Below, in pieces: positions 28,999-39,645 of a stretch of DNA of 64,000 bases. Source of the DNA: Psychrobacter fulvigenes (lineage in GTDB: Bacteria; Pseudomonadota; Gammaproteobacteria; Pseudomonadales; Moraxellaceae). The notes under the pieces were generated by a model, which saw only the letters and a list, made by a program, of their open reading frames with translations, was not told the DNA's origin and did no database searches. The stretch is taken from contig NZ_CAJGZP010000001.1 of assembly GCF_904846155.1 (NCBI RefSeq), forward strand, positions 2,542,001 through 2,606,000. The letters run 5' to 3'. How positions within the stretch are numbered: the stretch's first letter is position 1; the number at the start of each line of letters is the position of its first letter. The translations under genes were made by a program, and so were the position numbers.

Positions 28999-29310
28999 TT
29001 AGGCATTAATCGCTTTGATTTTTAACAAGGTGTACCATTGGCGGTGACCTTGCTCTTTGTGATAATGCTTACGACGGTTGTGCTTGACGATACGGATTTT
29101 TTCGCCGCGACCATGTTCAACCACTTCCACTTCTACGCTAGCACCTTCTACGACTGGCTGACCGATTTTTACATCATCGCCGTTAACAACCATCAACACG
29201 TCTTCGAACTTGATAGTTTCGCCTTTTTCTGCTTTTAGTAATTCTACTTTTAAAAGCTCATCGACGACTACACGGTGCTGTTTACCACCACTTTTGATTA
29301 CTGCGTACAT
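28999..29310 (-). CDS. rplU: 50S ribosomal protein L21
   Basis: 103 aa, the same length as in E. coli. [14 protein letters not shown] opens the protein and [20 protein letters not shown] is the rRNA-binding C-terminal region. GGAG 8 nt upstream of the ATG. Its transcript begins at an extended -10 promoter about 35 bp upstream and continues into rpmA. Divergent from ispB, the same neighbourhood as in E. coli. Confidence 0.98.
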   Translation of the reverse strand: MYAVIKSGGKQHRVVVDELLKVELLKAEKGETIKFEDVLMVVNGDDVKIGQPVVEGASVEVEVVEHGRGEKIRIVKHNRRKHYHKEQGHRQWYTLLKIKAINA

Positions 29311-29346
29311 TGTCTGACTCCGTTTAACCCGTGTGCCGTGGCTGAT

Positions 29347-29355
29347 ATTATACCA
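29347..29355 (-). promoter_or_regulatory. Extended -10 promoter for rplU-rpmA
   Basis: On the minus strand the sequence reads TGGTATAAT, a perfect -10 with the TGn extension; the -35 region 17 bp upstream (GTGTTC) is weak, as tolerated by extended -10 promoters. The predicted start is about 30 nt before the rplU ATG. Confidence 0.65.
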
Positions 29356-29800
29356 ACACTTCGACGACGAACACGACAGGGAAAAATTAAAGGCAAGATT
29401 TTACGGCTTTTTGCTCATAAAAGCAAGCCGTTCTTCTTGTTTTTAAAGTTGGTGATAGTATCTAAAAAGTACCTAAAACTAACTAGGATTTGCTAAAACC
29501 TTACTACAGGATATCTTGAGTTTAAAGACATCCAACGCTTGCTTAAGCGCACAAAGACTAAGCAAACGCAGGGTAATATAAACGCCAAAGCCAGTTTAGT
29601 AAAAACTTTGACTATAAACCCAAGCTTAGGTGTGGCTATTATAGCTCATATAATCAGTAACTTACAATGTACTATTAATCTAAGCATCATTTTAATCACC
29701 GAATTGATAACGCAGCTATGCTACTATAAGCACACTGACAGTCTTATAAAAGACTATTATCAAACCATTATTTTATCCTTTATTGATACGACTATCTATT
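29356..29800. other. Intergenic region between divergent rplU and ispB
   Basis: AT-rich. It holds a hairpin ACGGCTT/AAGCCGT (about 29402-29430) with the inner arm GCT/AGC, of unknown role. A frame across 29539-29883 looks like chance: low complexity and overlapping ispB out of frame. Confidence 0.4.
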
Positions 29801-30826
29801 ATGACCATCACTTCTTTATCAAGCGCATCTACTTCTTCTGTACCCACGCCAAGCTACGCCGACATCCAAAGCATCGTCGCTGATGATTTTGAGATTATGG
29901 ACAAACAAGTCTTTGGCAGCCTCAATTCCAAAGTTCAGCTGGTAATGAACGTCTCGCAGCACGTCATTAATGCTGGCGGCAAACGCATGCGCCCGCTGAT
30001 TACTCTATTGTGTGCCCGCATGTTTGAGGATGCTCCCTCCAAGCAGGCTATGCATCTGGCTGCCATCACAGAGATGTTGCACACCGCAACCTTGGTTCAT
30101 GACGATGTGATTGATGAGTCAGGTCAACGCCGTGGTAAACCTACGGCAAACGCCACTTGGGACAATGCCACTGCGGTATTGGTCGGTGACTATCTGATTG
30201 CCCGTGCCTTTAACTTACTGGTCGGTTTCCAAAGCTTGCCGTTGCTACAAGTATTCTCAGATGGTACTTGTGATATCGCAGAGGGCGAAGTATTGCAGCT
30301 GCAACATCAGCATAATCCTGCGGCAACCGAAGAGGATTACTTGCGGATTATCGATGGAAAAACCTCACGTCTGTTTATGATGGCGACTCAAGGCGCGGCG
30401 ATACTGCAGGACAAAACAGAATACTTGCAGGCGTTGGGTGATTTTGGTCAGCATTTTGGTAATGCTTTCCAGATTATCGATGACGTCCTCGACTACAGCG
30501 GTGACAGTGAGCTCATGGGCAAAAACCTTGGTGACGATCTGGCTGAAGGTAAGCCTACTCTGCCTACGATCAAAGCGCTTGAACTTCTAAAAGACAGTGA
30601 CAAAGACGGCTACAACCAGCTTCGAGTCGCTGTGCAAACGGGTAAAACGCCAAACGCTGAGCAGCTGATCGAACTGGTTCGGGGTTCAGGGTCGTTAGAT
30701 TATTGTAAAAAGCGCGCCTTGGAAGAAACCGCGCTGGCACAGCAGGCACTAAGCACCCTGCCTGACAATCGCTACCGTCAAGGTCTGTATCAATTGACTG
30801 AACTTGCTAGCGCGCGTTTATTGTAA
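29801..30826 (+). CDS. ispB: Octaprenyl diphosphate synthase
   Basis: 341 aa trans-prenyltransferase making the polyprenyl tail of ubiquinone from farnesyl and isopentenyl diphosphates. Both aspartate-rich motifs are intact: LVHDDVIDESGQRRG (first DDxxD) and FQIIDDVLDYSGD (second). GGKRMRPLITLL is the substrate-binding stretch. The frame opens at a TTG (29783), but the ATG at 29801 is more natural; neither has a clear ribosome site. Divergent from rplU-rpmA, as in E. coli. The chain length made cannot be read exactly. Confidence 0.93.
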   Translation: MTITSLSSASTSSVPTPSYADIQSIVADDFEIMDKQVFGSLNSKVQLVMNVSQHVINAGGKRMRPLITLLCARMFEDAPSKQAMHLAAITEMLHTATLVHDDVIDESGQRRGKPTANATWDNATAVLVGDYLIARAFNLLVGFQSLPLLQVFSDGTCDIAEGEVLQLQHQHNPAATEEDYLRIIDGKTSRLFMMATQGAAILQDKTEYLQALGDFGQHFGNAFQIIDDVLDYSGDSELMGKNLGDDLAEGKPTLPTIKALELLKDSDKDGYNQLRVAVQTGKTPNAEQLIELVRGSGSLDYCKKRALEETALAQQALSTLPDNRYRQGLYQLTELASARLL

Positions 30827-31152
30827 TTTAATACGATATTAAGCCAAGAATGATAGCTTGAAACTAAATCAAGAATAATAGCTTATGGCTGGATGTAATA
30901 GCGAAAATACTTAGATGTTGCTAAAACATCTGTTTTCTGTACGATGAGGTTTTTGCTAAAAATCAGGCTCAAAACTATAAAAAAATGTCAGTTAATGAAT
31001 CAATATAACAAAAATTAACAATTTTTAAGGCGGTCAATCGTAGAAAATTCAAGCCACTATTGTTTCCTGTATCACTTGTACTGTCTATGTTCCTCTTCGC
31101 TTACAAAGAGTTGCAAGATGGTTTTGAGGCATAAAGAGCTGTCTTTTTGTGC
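30827..31152. other. Intergenic region after ispB
   Basis: No gene. It contains a 15-bp direct repeat (CAAGAATGATAGCTT at 30845 and, with one change, at 30870) and an AT hairpin AAAAATT/AATTTTT near 31012-31027 that could weakly terminate ispB. Confidence 0.4.
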
Positions 31153-31184
31153 TTGACTGTAGGGTACACCCCATAGTTTATAAT
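31153..31184 (+). promoter_or_regulatory. MerR-type promoter upstream of the RND efflux operon
   Basis: A -35 TTGACT (31153-31158) and a perfect -10 TATAAT (31179-31184) are separated by 20 bp. The long spacer holds a dyad (31156-31177): ACTGTAGGGT, AC, ACCCCATAGT, with 7 of 10 positions symmetric. A 19-20 bp spacer centred on a dyad is the hallmark of promoters activated by MerR-family regulators. It points toward the efflux genes, with a leader of about 400 nt. No MerR gene lies in the window. Confidence 0.6.
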
Positions 31185-31376
31185 AATCGATTGAATTTAT
31201 TTATCTAAAACTACTATATGGTTGCTTTTTTAGTACCATGACTCTGTTTCATAACCTTCTATTCTGATTTTGGTTTGATTGATAAACTGCGGATCAGATG
31301 TCAACTGCTTAAAATATAATGTGGTTTGACCTATTATATAGAGTATGCAACAGTTTTTTGGCGCTAGAATTTTTTA

Positions 31377-31391
31377 TGATATTGAATATCA
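31377..31391. promoter_or_regulatory. 15-bp palindrome (candidate operator)
   Basis: TGATATTGAATATCA is perfectly symmetric around its central base, 200 bp before acrA. Its size and form suit a TetR- or MarR-type site; no regulator gene is adjacent. Confidence 0.35.
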
Positions 31392-31436
31392 GCATCCTTA
31401 ACCTGCTCTGAGTATGTATATTTATTATGTACGGTT

Positions 31437-31461
31437 ATATTGGTCTGAATATTACCAATAT
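31437..31461. promoter_or_regulatory. Inverted repeat (candidate operator)
   Basis: ATATTGGT (31437-31444) and ACCAATAT (31454-31461) are exact complements 9 bp apart, between the 15-bp palindrome and the acrA start. Confidence 0.35.
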
Positions 31462-31479
31462 TTATCTTAAGAGCAGATC

Positions 31480-31503
31480 ACTAATTGAATATGCTCAATT
31501 AGT
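31480..31503. promoter_or_regulatory. Inverted repeat (candidate operator or leader hairpin)
   Basis: ACTAATTGA (31480-31488) and TCAATTAGT (31495-31503) are exact complements with a 6-bp spacer, 87 bp before the acrA start. Third inverted repeat in this 130-bp stretch. Confidence 0.38.
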
Positions 31504-31589
31504 TAATAACGAACAACCCTATCCATGACGTTAAGATTGACCTTTAAACTTTTACTTATACCGCATCTATATTATTGACGAGGACATTG

Positions 31590-32981
31590 ATGAAGCACTC
31601 TTATCTTGCGCTTGTAATAGCATCTGTACTATCTGGAGCTGTACTGGTTGGCTGTGACAAAAACGAGGGCGCCGCTGGTGAGCAAGCACAGCAGCAGATG
31701 CCGCCTGCCGTCGTCAACGTCCAGACCGTTACCTTTGATACTGTCCCCCAAGTACATACTTTTTCTGGACGTACTGCCGCCTATCAAACTGCAGACGTCC
31801 GTCCACAGGTGAATGGGGTTATTGAAGAAATCTTGTTCCGTGAAGGCAGCAATGTCAAAAAGAATCAGCCGCTTTATCGAATCAACACCGACAACTATAC
31901 TTCGTCTGTTGCTAGCGGTGAAGCAGCGGTACAGCAAGCTCAGGCCAACTATCAAACTGCGATGGCCAACAACGCCAATGCAAAAGCTGAGCTGGCCAGT
32001 CGTCAAGCATCACTTGCACAAGCACAGAACGATCTACAACGCCTAGAAGGGCTTGTCGATATCGATGCGATCTCCAAACAACAATATGACCAAGCGGTGA
32101 CGCAAGTGCGTACGGCGCAAGCGGCTGTTCAGAGCGCCCAAGCAGCGGTCGGACAAACCCAAGCAGGCATTGAAAGCTCAAAAGCCAACATTCAGGCTGC
32201 ACAAGCCAACTTGAATGCCAGTGCTCTAAATCTCAATCGTACTATCGTTCGTGCCCCGCTCACAGGTCGTAGTGGTCGCTCAAGCGTGACCGCTGGTACG
32301 TTGGTCAGCTCTGGTCAGCCTGATCCCTTAGTTACCATCTCGCGCTTAGATCCCATCTATGTCGATATCAGCCAGTCATCTTCTGAGCTGCTCAAACTGC
32401 GTCAACAAATCTCTGAAGGCAAGGCACAAGCAGGAATGAATACTGTTGAGCTAGTATTAGAAGATGGCTCAGTGTATCCAGTCCGTGGTCAACTCGCCTT
32501 GTCTGAGGCCAGGGTTGATGAGTCAACTGGTGCGGTGACCTTACGCGCGGTATTCCCTAACAATAACAATACCTTACTGCCAGGCATGTATGTCACTGCA
32601 CGCTTAACGCAAAGCGTGATTACCAACGCTGCTTTGGTACCGCAAAGTGCGGTAATGCGTACACCTAAGAGTGAAACGCAAGTATATATCGTTGATGAAA
32701 ACAACAAAATTCAAGTACGTCCTGTCACTATTAATGGTACTTATGAGGGACAGTGGGTTGTCACAGATGGCCTGAAAGCTGGGGATAAAGTGGTGGTGAT
32801 TGGCGGTTCGAAGGTCAAACCTGAACAAGAGGTGGTCGTCAAACCATTAGAAGATCCGAACCCTGCGCCATCCGCCCAAGGTGCGCCTACGGCAAAAACA
32901 CCGCAGCAAGCCGCAAACACAGCGGATACGCCTGATGATGACACTTCCGCTAAAGAACCTGCAGAAGCAGCCACCAACTAA
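31590..32981 (+). CDS. acrA: RND efflux periplasmic adaptor (AcrA/MexA/AdeI-like lipoprotein)
   Basis: 463 aa membrane fusion protein linking the inner-membrane pump to the outer-membrane channel. Lipoprotein signal with lipobox ending VGC (Cys22). The barrel-sandwich half-motif VRPQVNGVIEEILFREGSNV is followed by a long Ala/Gln-rich coiled-coil hairpin (residues about 110-215) and NRTIVRAPLTGRSGRSSV. The C-terminus is an Ala/Pro/Thr-rich low-complexity tail. The frame extends to a TTG at 31575, but GAGGA lies 6 nt before the ATG at 31590. First gene of a three-gene operon. Confidence 0.92.
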   Translation: MKHSYLALVIASVLSGAVLVGCDKNEGAAGEQAQQQMPPAVVNVQTVTFDTVPQVHTFSGRTAAYQTADVRPQVNGVIEEILFREGSNVKKNQPLYRINTDNYTSSVASGEAAVQQAQANYQTAMANNANAKAELASRQASLAQAQNDLQRLEGLVDIDAISKQQYDQAVTQVRTAQAAVQSAQAAVGQTQAGIESSKANIQAAQANLNASALNLNRTIVRAPLTGRSGRSSVTAGTLVSSGQPDPLVTISRLDPIYVDISQSSSELLKLRQQISEGKAQAGMNTVELVLEDGSVYPVRGQLALSEARVDESTGAVTLRAVFPNNNNTLLPGMYVTARLTQSVITNAALVPQSAVMRTPKSETQVYIVDENNKIQVRPVTINGTYEGQWVVTDGLKAGDKVVVIGGSKVKPEQEVVVKPLEDPNPAPSAQGAPTAKTPQQAANTADTPDDDTSAKEPAEAATN

Positions 32982-33016
32982 TTCCATTCAAAGATAGGAA
33001 GACTTAGGGATATACT

Positions 33017-36000
33017 ATGTCACGTTTTTTTATTGATCGCCCTATTTTTGCATGGGTATTGGCTATTTTAGTCATGCTCGTCGGGGTGATATCGGTCGTT
33101 AGTTTACCGATTGAGCAGTACCCACGCATCGCACCACCAACCGTTTCAGTGAGCGCAAGCTATCCTGGTGCTAACGCCCAAACCGTTGAGAACTCGGTTG
33201 TTCAGATCATTGAGCAGCGTATGAAAGGTCTCGATGGTTTGATGTATATGTCGTCGTCGAGCTCTTCAAACGGCAGCGCCTCTGTCACTCTGACTTTTGA
33301 GAACGGTACCGACTCTGATACCGCGCAAGTACAGGTACAGAATAAGCTACAAGCGGCCATGAGCTCGCTACCCGAGTCCGTTCAGCGTCAAGGCGTCAAC
33401 GTCAATAAATCCTCTAGCAGCTTTTTAATGGTGCAAGGTTTTATTTCTGAAGATGGCGCTATGGATCGCGCGGATATCGCTGACTATGTCAACTCAAACG
33501 TCGTCGATCAACTTAGCCGAGTCGAGGGTGTCGGTGAAGTTCAGGTGTTTGGTTCCGCTTATGCTATGCGTATTTGGCTAGATCCATCACGCCTGCGTAG
33601 CTATAACATGGTGCCATCTGATGTCGTTAATGCAGTACGTGCGCAAAACGCGCAAGTCTCTGCTGGTCAGCTCGGCCAAGCGCCTGCTGATACCGATCAA
33701 CAGGTGATTAACGCCACAGTAACCGTCCAAAGCTATCTACAAACACCTGATGAGTTCAAAGACATCTTATTAAAAACAGACAGCTCTGGTGCCCAAGTGC
33801 GCTTGGGTGATGTCGCAGATGTCGAGATTGGTAGTGAAAACTACAGCGTTATCTCACTCTATAATGGTCAAGAAGCAGCTGGTCTAGGTATCTCTCTGGC
33901 TGGCGGAGCGAACGCGCTTGAGACTCGTGAAGCTGTCGGCGCGCGTATGGCTGAGCTAGAAGCTAACTTCCCAGCTGGTCTGATCTCAGTTGTACCATAT
34001 GATACGACACCGTTTGTACGCTTATCTATTCAGCAAGTCGTATACACACTGCTAGAAGCGATCGCACTGGTGTTTATCGTCATGTACATCTTTTTGCAGA
34101 ACTGGCGTGCAACCATTATTCCAACCCTTGCCGTACCTGTCGTCTTACTTGGTACCTTTGCTGTACTCTATGTTGCAGGCTTTAGTATCAACGTACTGAC
34201 CATGTTCGCCATGGTACTGTCCATTGGTCTGCTGGTCGATGACGCTATCGTCGTCGTCGAAAACGTCGAGCGTATCTTGGAGGAAGACCCTGATATCTCC
34301 ATCAAGGCCGCCACCATTCAATCAATGAAAGAGATCAGTAAGATTGTTATTGGTATTGCACTGATTCTATCAGCAGTATTCGTACCGATGGCCTTCTTTG
34401 GTGGTTCAACGGGCGTGATTTATCGCCAGTTCTCCATCACTTTGATTACCGCGATGGTACTCTCGGCACTGGTCGCGCTTATCTTCACGCCTGCTCTCTG
34501 TGTGACCTTGCTAAAACGTAGTAAGAGTCATGAGAAAGGTAACGAAGAAAATCAAAAAGGTTTCTTTGGTTGGTTTAACCGTAGCTTCTTCAAAATGAGC
34601 CGCTCTTATGAAAACACGGTTGGTAAGAGCTTTCGCTTCAAATGGTTATATCTGATTGGCTATGCTGCCATCATTGGTATCATGGCGGTGGTCTTCTTAC
34701 GCATTCCTGGCTCATTCTTACCAGAAGAAGATCAGGGTATTATGTTTACCTTGGTACAGCTTCCAGCAGGTGCGACACTTGATGAAACTCAAGATGTGCT
34801 CGATAAAGTCAGTGACTACTATGACTCTCAAGAAGAAGACAATATCGCTTCCGTCTTCACTATCGCAGGCTTCAGCTTTGCTGGTAGTGGTCAAAACATG
34901 GGACTGGCATTCGTCCGTTTGACGGATTGGGATGCACGACCAGGCAAAGAAAATACTGCCCAAGCTGTTGCTGATCGGGCCATGGGTTACTTCTTTACTC
35001 AGCTCAACGAAGCGCAGGTGTTTGCCATTGTACCGCCAGCGATTACCGAACTTGGTAACGCCAGTGGTTTTGACTTGATGCTACAGGATACAGGTGGTAT
35101 CGGACATGAGGCACTGGTTGAAGCGCGTAATATGCTCCTTGGCATGTCTGCACAAAACGAGCAAGTCGCTGGTGTGCGTCCAAACGGTCAAGAAGATGCC
35201 CCGCAATTAAAAGTCAATATCAACCAAGAACAAGCCGCTGCTTATGGCTTATCTATGGGTAACATTAATAGCGTTATTTCTACGGCTTGGGGCTCAAGCT
35301 ACATTAATGACTTCATTGATCGTGGCCGTATTAAACGTGTATTTGTTCAAGGTGAGCCGAGCAGCCGTACCAATCCTGATGATATCGGTAAATGGTATGT
35401 GCGTAATGATGTCGGTAACATGATCTCATTTGATGCGTTCTCTAGTAGTGAGTGGCAATCAGGCTCGCCGCGCTTGACTCGCTATAACAGCTTGCCGTCT
35501 ATGAACATTCAGGGTAGCGCAGCACCAGGATTGAGTACTGGTGAAGCGATGAGTGCAATGGAGGGGATGGTAGAGCAACTCCCTGAAGGTGTCGGCTTTG
35601 AATGGACAGGTATGTCACTTGAAGAGCAAAAGTCAGGTGCACAGGCGCCAATGCTATATGCACTATCGATTTTAGTAGTATTCTTATGTCTAGCAGCCTT
35701 GTATGAAAGCTGGTCTGTGCCCTTCTCCGTCCTACTAGTGATCCCGCTTGGGGTCTTGGGTGCGGTGATATTTACTTGGCTACGAGGCTTTGAAAACGAC
35801 ATTTACTTGCAAGTAGGTCTACTCACGGTGGTTGGTCTGTCTGCCAAAAACGCCATTCTAATTATTGAGTTTGCCAAAGAACACCAAGAGCAAGGCTATA
35901 GTCTAAAAGAGGCGGTCATGACAGCAGCAAGGCAACGTCTACGTCCTATTATCATGACCTCGCTTGCGTTTGGCCTTGGTGTTGTGCCATTATTCATAGC

Positions 36001-36247
36001 GACTGGCGCAGGCTCAGGTAGTCAGAATGCTATCGGTACCAGTGTGGTTGGTGGTGTTATTACTGCGACGTTCTTAGGTATCTTCTTTATTCCTATGTTC
36101 TATATCTGGGTGCGCAGCATGTTCCCGCATAAGTATGAGAACAATGAGCCAAACAATAGAGATGATGACAACGGTACGTCTGGCCCACAAAGTCCAACGC
36201 CCCCTGAGAGTTATCAGCCTGTAAGCCTTGGAGATAATACACAATGA
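33017..36247 (+). CDS. acrB: RND multidrug efflux transporter (AcrB/MexB/AdeJ-like, HAE1 family)
   Basis: 1076 aa, full-length hydrophobe/amphiphile efflux transporter: proton-driven, trimeric, inner membrane. It begins [20 protein letters not shown] as expected. Twelve helices in two halves, separated by large periplasmic loops; the proton relay aspartates are in [20 protein letters not shown], and [16 protein letters not shown] mirrors this in the second half. About 30 residues longer than AcrB through a polar C-terminal tail. AGGG 7 nt before the ATG, 35 nt after acrA. The last codons overlap the next gene (ATGA). Confidence 0.96.
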   Translation: MSRFFIDRPIFAWVLAILVMLVGVISVVSLPIEQYPRIAPPTVSVSASYPGANAQTVENSVVQIIEQRMKGLDGLMYMSSSSSSNGSASVTLTFENGTDSDTAQVQVQNKLQAAMSSLPESVQRQGVNVNKSSSSFLMVQGFISEDGAMDRADIADYVNSNVVDQLSRVEGVGEVQVFGSAYAMRIWLDPSRLRSYNMVPSDVVNAVRAQNAQVSAGQLGQAPADTDQQVINATVTVQSYLQTPDEFKDILLKTDSSGAQVRLGDVADVEIGSENYSVISLYNGQEAAGLGISLAGGANALETREAVGARMAELEANFPAGLISVVPYDTTPFVRLSIQQVVYTLLEAIALVFIVMYIFLQNWRATIIPTLAVPVVLLGTFAVLYVAGFSINVLTMFAMVLSIGLLVDDAIVVVENVERILEEDPDISIKAATIQSMKEISKIVIGIALILSAVFVPMAFFGGSTGVIYRQFSITLITAMVLSALVALIFTPALCVTLLKRSKSHEKGNEENQKGFFGWFNRSFFKMSRSYENTVGKSFRFKWLYLIGYAAIIGIMAVVFLRIPGSFLPEEDQGIMFTLVQLPAGATLDETQDVLDKVSDYYDSQEEDNIASVFTIAGFSFAGSGQNMGLAFVRLTDWDARPGKENTAQAVADRAMGYFFTQLNEAQVFAIVPPAITELGNASGFDLMLQDTGGIGHEALVEARNMLLGMSAQNEQVAGVRPNGQEDAPQLKVNINQEQAAAYGLSMGNINSVISTAWGSSYINDFIDRGRIKRVFVQGEPSSRTNPDDIGKWYVRNDVGNMISFDAFSSSEWQSGSPRLTRYNSLPSMNIQGSAAPGLSTGEAMSAMEGMVEQLPEGVGFEWTGMSLEEQKSGAQAPMLYALSILVVFLCLAALYESWSVPFSVLLVIPLGVLGAVIFTWLRGFENDIYLQVGLLTVVGLSAKNAILIIEFAKEHQEQGYSLKEAVMTAARQRLRPIIMTSLAFGLGVVPLFIATGAGSGSQNAIGTSVVGGVITATFLGIFFIPMFYIWVRSMFPHKYENNEPNNRDDDNGTSGPQSPTPPESYQPVSLGDNTQ

Positions 36248-38082
36248 GTTTTCGTTCCATTTTTACCAGCAAGTCAGCTGCAGCAGTAGTGACTACTGCT
36301 AGCATGCCGACTATGAGCAATCTACAGGAAGTATCCTCCTCCGCACAGATGCGCAAAAACGGTGGACGCCTGCTTGGCCTGACAGTATTGGCGATGAGCA
36401 TGGCGGCCTGTAATACCATTCCCAAAGCGGATATGCGCCCCGTCCTTGCTGAGCCTAACATTCCTATCGAACAGGCCTACGGAGCGTTTGATAAAGAAAC
36501 CGTTAGCACCTCTGAACAGCCAAGTCTTGCCAGTCAGCGTTGGCAAAACTTCTATAGCGATGAGCGCCTAAAAGGGCTGATTGCAATAGGTCTAGAAAAC
36601 AACAAAGACTTTGAAAGTGCCCGCCTCGCGATCGAAAAAGCGCGCGCACAATATCAAATCACTGATATTAATGATCTGCCTAGAATCGATGGCAGTGGTG
36701 GCTACACTCGCTCAGCACAAAACCGTGTTGATAAGAACTCTAGTGGCTCTTATAACGTCAATTTAGGTCTTGCTAACTATGAGCTAGACTTTTGGGGTAA
36801 GATTTCTAGCCTAAAAGATCAAGCATTGCAGAACTTTTTGGCAACGACTGCGGCAAAAGACTCTACCCAGATCAGCTTGATTAGTAATATTGCTCAAAGC
36901 TACGCCAATCTAAGCTATAGCATGGCACAGCTTAAGTTAGCTGAAGCCACAGTTGAGAGTCGTGAGAGATCGCTATTCATCGCTGACAAGCGCTTTGAAG
37001 CAGGCATTGACCCTAAGCTACCGTCATTACAAGCCAGTGCTTCTTTAGAAAACGCCAAGCTTGCCGTACTGCGTGCACAAAGCAGCATTTTGAAATCACG
37101 TAACGCGCTGCAATTCTTGGTCGGTGGCCCTATTCCAGGTGAGCTTATTCCAGCGCCTGCAGTCAGTAATATCACCACCCATGAAGTCTTTAGTGCTGGT
37201 CTACCAAGTGAGCTCCTACGCTATCGTCCAGATGTACTGCAAGCTGAGTACAACCTCAAAGCGGCTGGCGCTAACATCGCCGTCGCACGTGCCTCTTACT
37301 TTCCTTCTATTAGCCTTGCTAGTAGTGTTGGGGTGAGTAGTGGCAGTTTGGACGACTTGTTCAAGAGTGGCTCAGTCGGTTGGTCGTTCGGTCCAAGCAT
37401 CAGTGTGCCAATCTTTGATGCTGGCCGCTTAGACGCCAATTATGACGTGGCAAAAATCGAACGTGAGCAAACCCTTGCAAACTACGAAAAGTCTATCCAA
37501 ACGGCATTCCGTGAAGTGTCGGATGTGCTTGCTACCCGAGCGACATTAGGAGATCAGCTACAAGCACAGTATCGTCTGCAAGATAACTTTGAGCAGACTT
37601 ATCAGATAGCAGATGCGCGCTTCAAAGCAGGTATCTCAAACTATCTAGATGTGCTCGATGCGCAGCGCTCGTTGTTCTCAACTCAGCAAGGTATTTTAGA
37701 TTTGGAACTACAGAAAATCGTCAGCCAAATTGAGCTATACCAAGCGCTTGGTGGCGGTGCCAATCTTGATGTGCCAGAAGTTATTCCTGCGGCGCAGTAT
37801 ACCAACCTCGCCCAAATTGCAAACTTGCCTGCAAACAGTGCAGAAGCGAAAGCCGCTTATGTCATTGATGCAGCAAGCTCAGCACGGGTAGCGTCTCCAC
37901 AAGAAGCTCAGGCCATTAAACAGTCTGAAACAGTGACCAAGTCGACCTTTAGACCGACTGCTGCCGTTGATATTAATCAGGATGGCCAAGCAGATGCGGC
38001 TGTTGGAGTGGTCACTGAAGAAGTTACTCTGAAAGAGAATACTGTTGAACAGGTACCAGTAACGCAGATCATCGAACCTTAG
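36244..38082 (+). CDS. RND outer-membrane efflux lipoprotein (OprM/AdeK-like), C-terminally extended
   Basis: 612 aa, TolC-family channel closing the tripartite pump. Two repeated outer-membrane efflux halves are visible ([20 protein letters not shown] and [34 protein letters not shown]). Two oddities. First, the lipobox MSMAAC places the lipidated cysteine at residue 56, so an unusual 35-residue segment precedes a normal signal that could itself start at the ATG at 36349; the upstream start is chosen because it overlaps acrB (ATGA) and has GGAG. Second, about 100 residues follow the usual end, including a DxNxDGxxD calcium-loop-like motif at 576-584. Confidence 0.9.
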   Translation: MSFRSIFTSKSAAAVVTTASMPTMSNLQEVSSSAQMRKNGGRLLGLTVLAMSMAACNTIPKADMRPVLAEPNIPIEQAYGAFDKETVSTSEQPSLASQRWQNFYSDERLKGLIAIGLENNKDFESARLAIEKARAQYQITDINDLPRIDGSGGYTRSAQNRVDKNSSGSYNVNLGLANYELDFWGKISSLKDQALQNFLATTAAKDSTQISLISNIAQSYANLSYSMAQLKLAEATVESRERSLFIADKRFEAGIDPKLPSLQASASLENAKLAVLRAQSSILKSRNALQFLVGGPIPGELIPAPAVSNITTHEVFSAGLPSELLRYRPDVLQAEYNLKAAGANIAVARASYFPSISLASSVGVSSGSLDDLFKSGSVGWSFGPSISVPIFDAGRLDANYDVAKIEREQTLANYEKSIQTAFREVSDVLATRATLGDQLQAQYRLQDNFEQTYQIADARFKAGISNYLDVLDAQRSLFSTQQGILDLELQKIVSQIELYQALGGGANLDVPEVIPAAQYTNLAQIANLPANSAEAKAAYVIDAASSARVASPQEAQAIKQSETVTKSTFRPTAAVDINQDGQADAAVGVVTEEVTLKENTVEQVPVTQIIEP

Positions 38083-38124
38083 GTAGTCGTAAAATGCTTG
38101 GTAGATGAGAAATACCTGACAACT

Positions 38125-38151
38125 AGCCCTGCCGCCTTGGTGGGGCTTTTT
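38125..38151 (+). terminator. Terminator of the efflux operon
   Basis: The stem AGCCCTGCC with GGTGGGGCT (two G-U pairs) around loop GCCTT is followed by TTTTT, about 40 bp after the stop of the outer-membrane gene. Confidence 0.82.
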
Positions 38152-38302
38152 GCTTTAGTAGGCTGCTTTTGGTTATAGTAGTCTCACTCTATTGAAATAC
38201 TCTTTGATGCACATTCATTTTATAAAAAATGCCACGCTTTTAAGATGCTTGATTTAATGAAAGCAAAGATGTTGGAAATGACAATTATTGAAAATATAAT
38301 AA

Positions 38303-39319
<1,017 letters not shown>

Positions 39320-39351
39320 TGTTGTGTTAATTTTTTAGAAATATTACCTTC

Positions 39352-39387
39352 TCTCGTCTACAAGTGTCTGTCCGTAGACGAGATTTT
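39352..39387 (+). terminator. Terminator of hemB
   Basis: TCTCGTCTAC (39352-39361) pairs exactly with GTAGACGAGA (39374-39383), followed by TTTT. Confidence 0.8.
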
Positions 39388-39429
39388 AGGGTCTGTCAGT
39401 GCCAAGGTCGAATAATCAAACAGACCCTA
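39387..39429. repeat. 10-bp inverted repeat after the hemB terminator
   Basis: TAGGGTCTGT (39387-39396) and ACAGACCCTA (39420-39429) are perfect complements with a 23-bp spacer, abutting the hemB terminator. The GGGTCTGT ends recall insertion-sequence termini, but there is no transposase; a second hairpin or a tiny remnant are both possible. Confidence 0.45.
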
Positions 39430-39645
39430 ATATCCTTAGCGACACCTTAATGTGAATAGCCATTCTCCATCTCCTGCCCAAAAGTATCCATTTTGCTTTA
39501 TAATAACCAACCTAATTTTGATGGCGACCTTACGCTATCTGCCGAATTTTCTTACTAATATTAAGGCGTGATCAACCCTCTCGCCTCAGTTTATACTTTC
39601 CTTTAGATTATATTTCCCTTTAGCTTTTGCCTTACAGGTCATTTT

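Noticed and set aside
29402..29432. Terminator in the rplU-ispB gap
   Set aside because: The hairpin is real, but no gene reads into it from either side that would need termination.
29539..29883. Open frame of 114 codons before ispB
   Set aside because: It overlaps the ispB start out of frame, has Ile/Thr/Tyr-rich random composition and no ribosome site.
38275..38300. A TTGGAA-17-TATAAT promoter right before hemB
   Set aside because: The -10 (38295-38300) ends just before the AAGGA ribosome site, so the transcript would start at about 38307 and lack that site. Probably fortuitous in AT-rich DNA.
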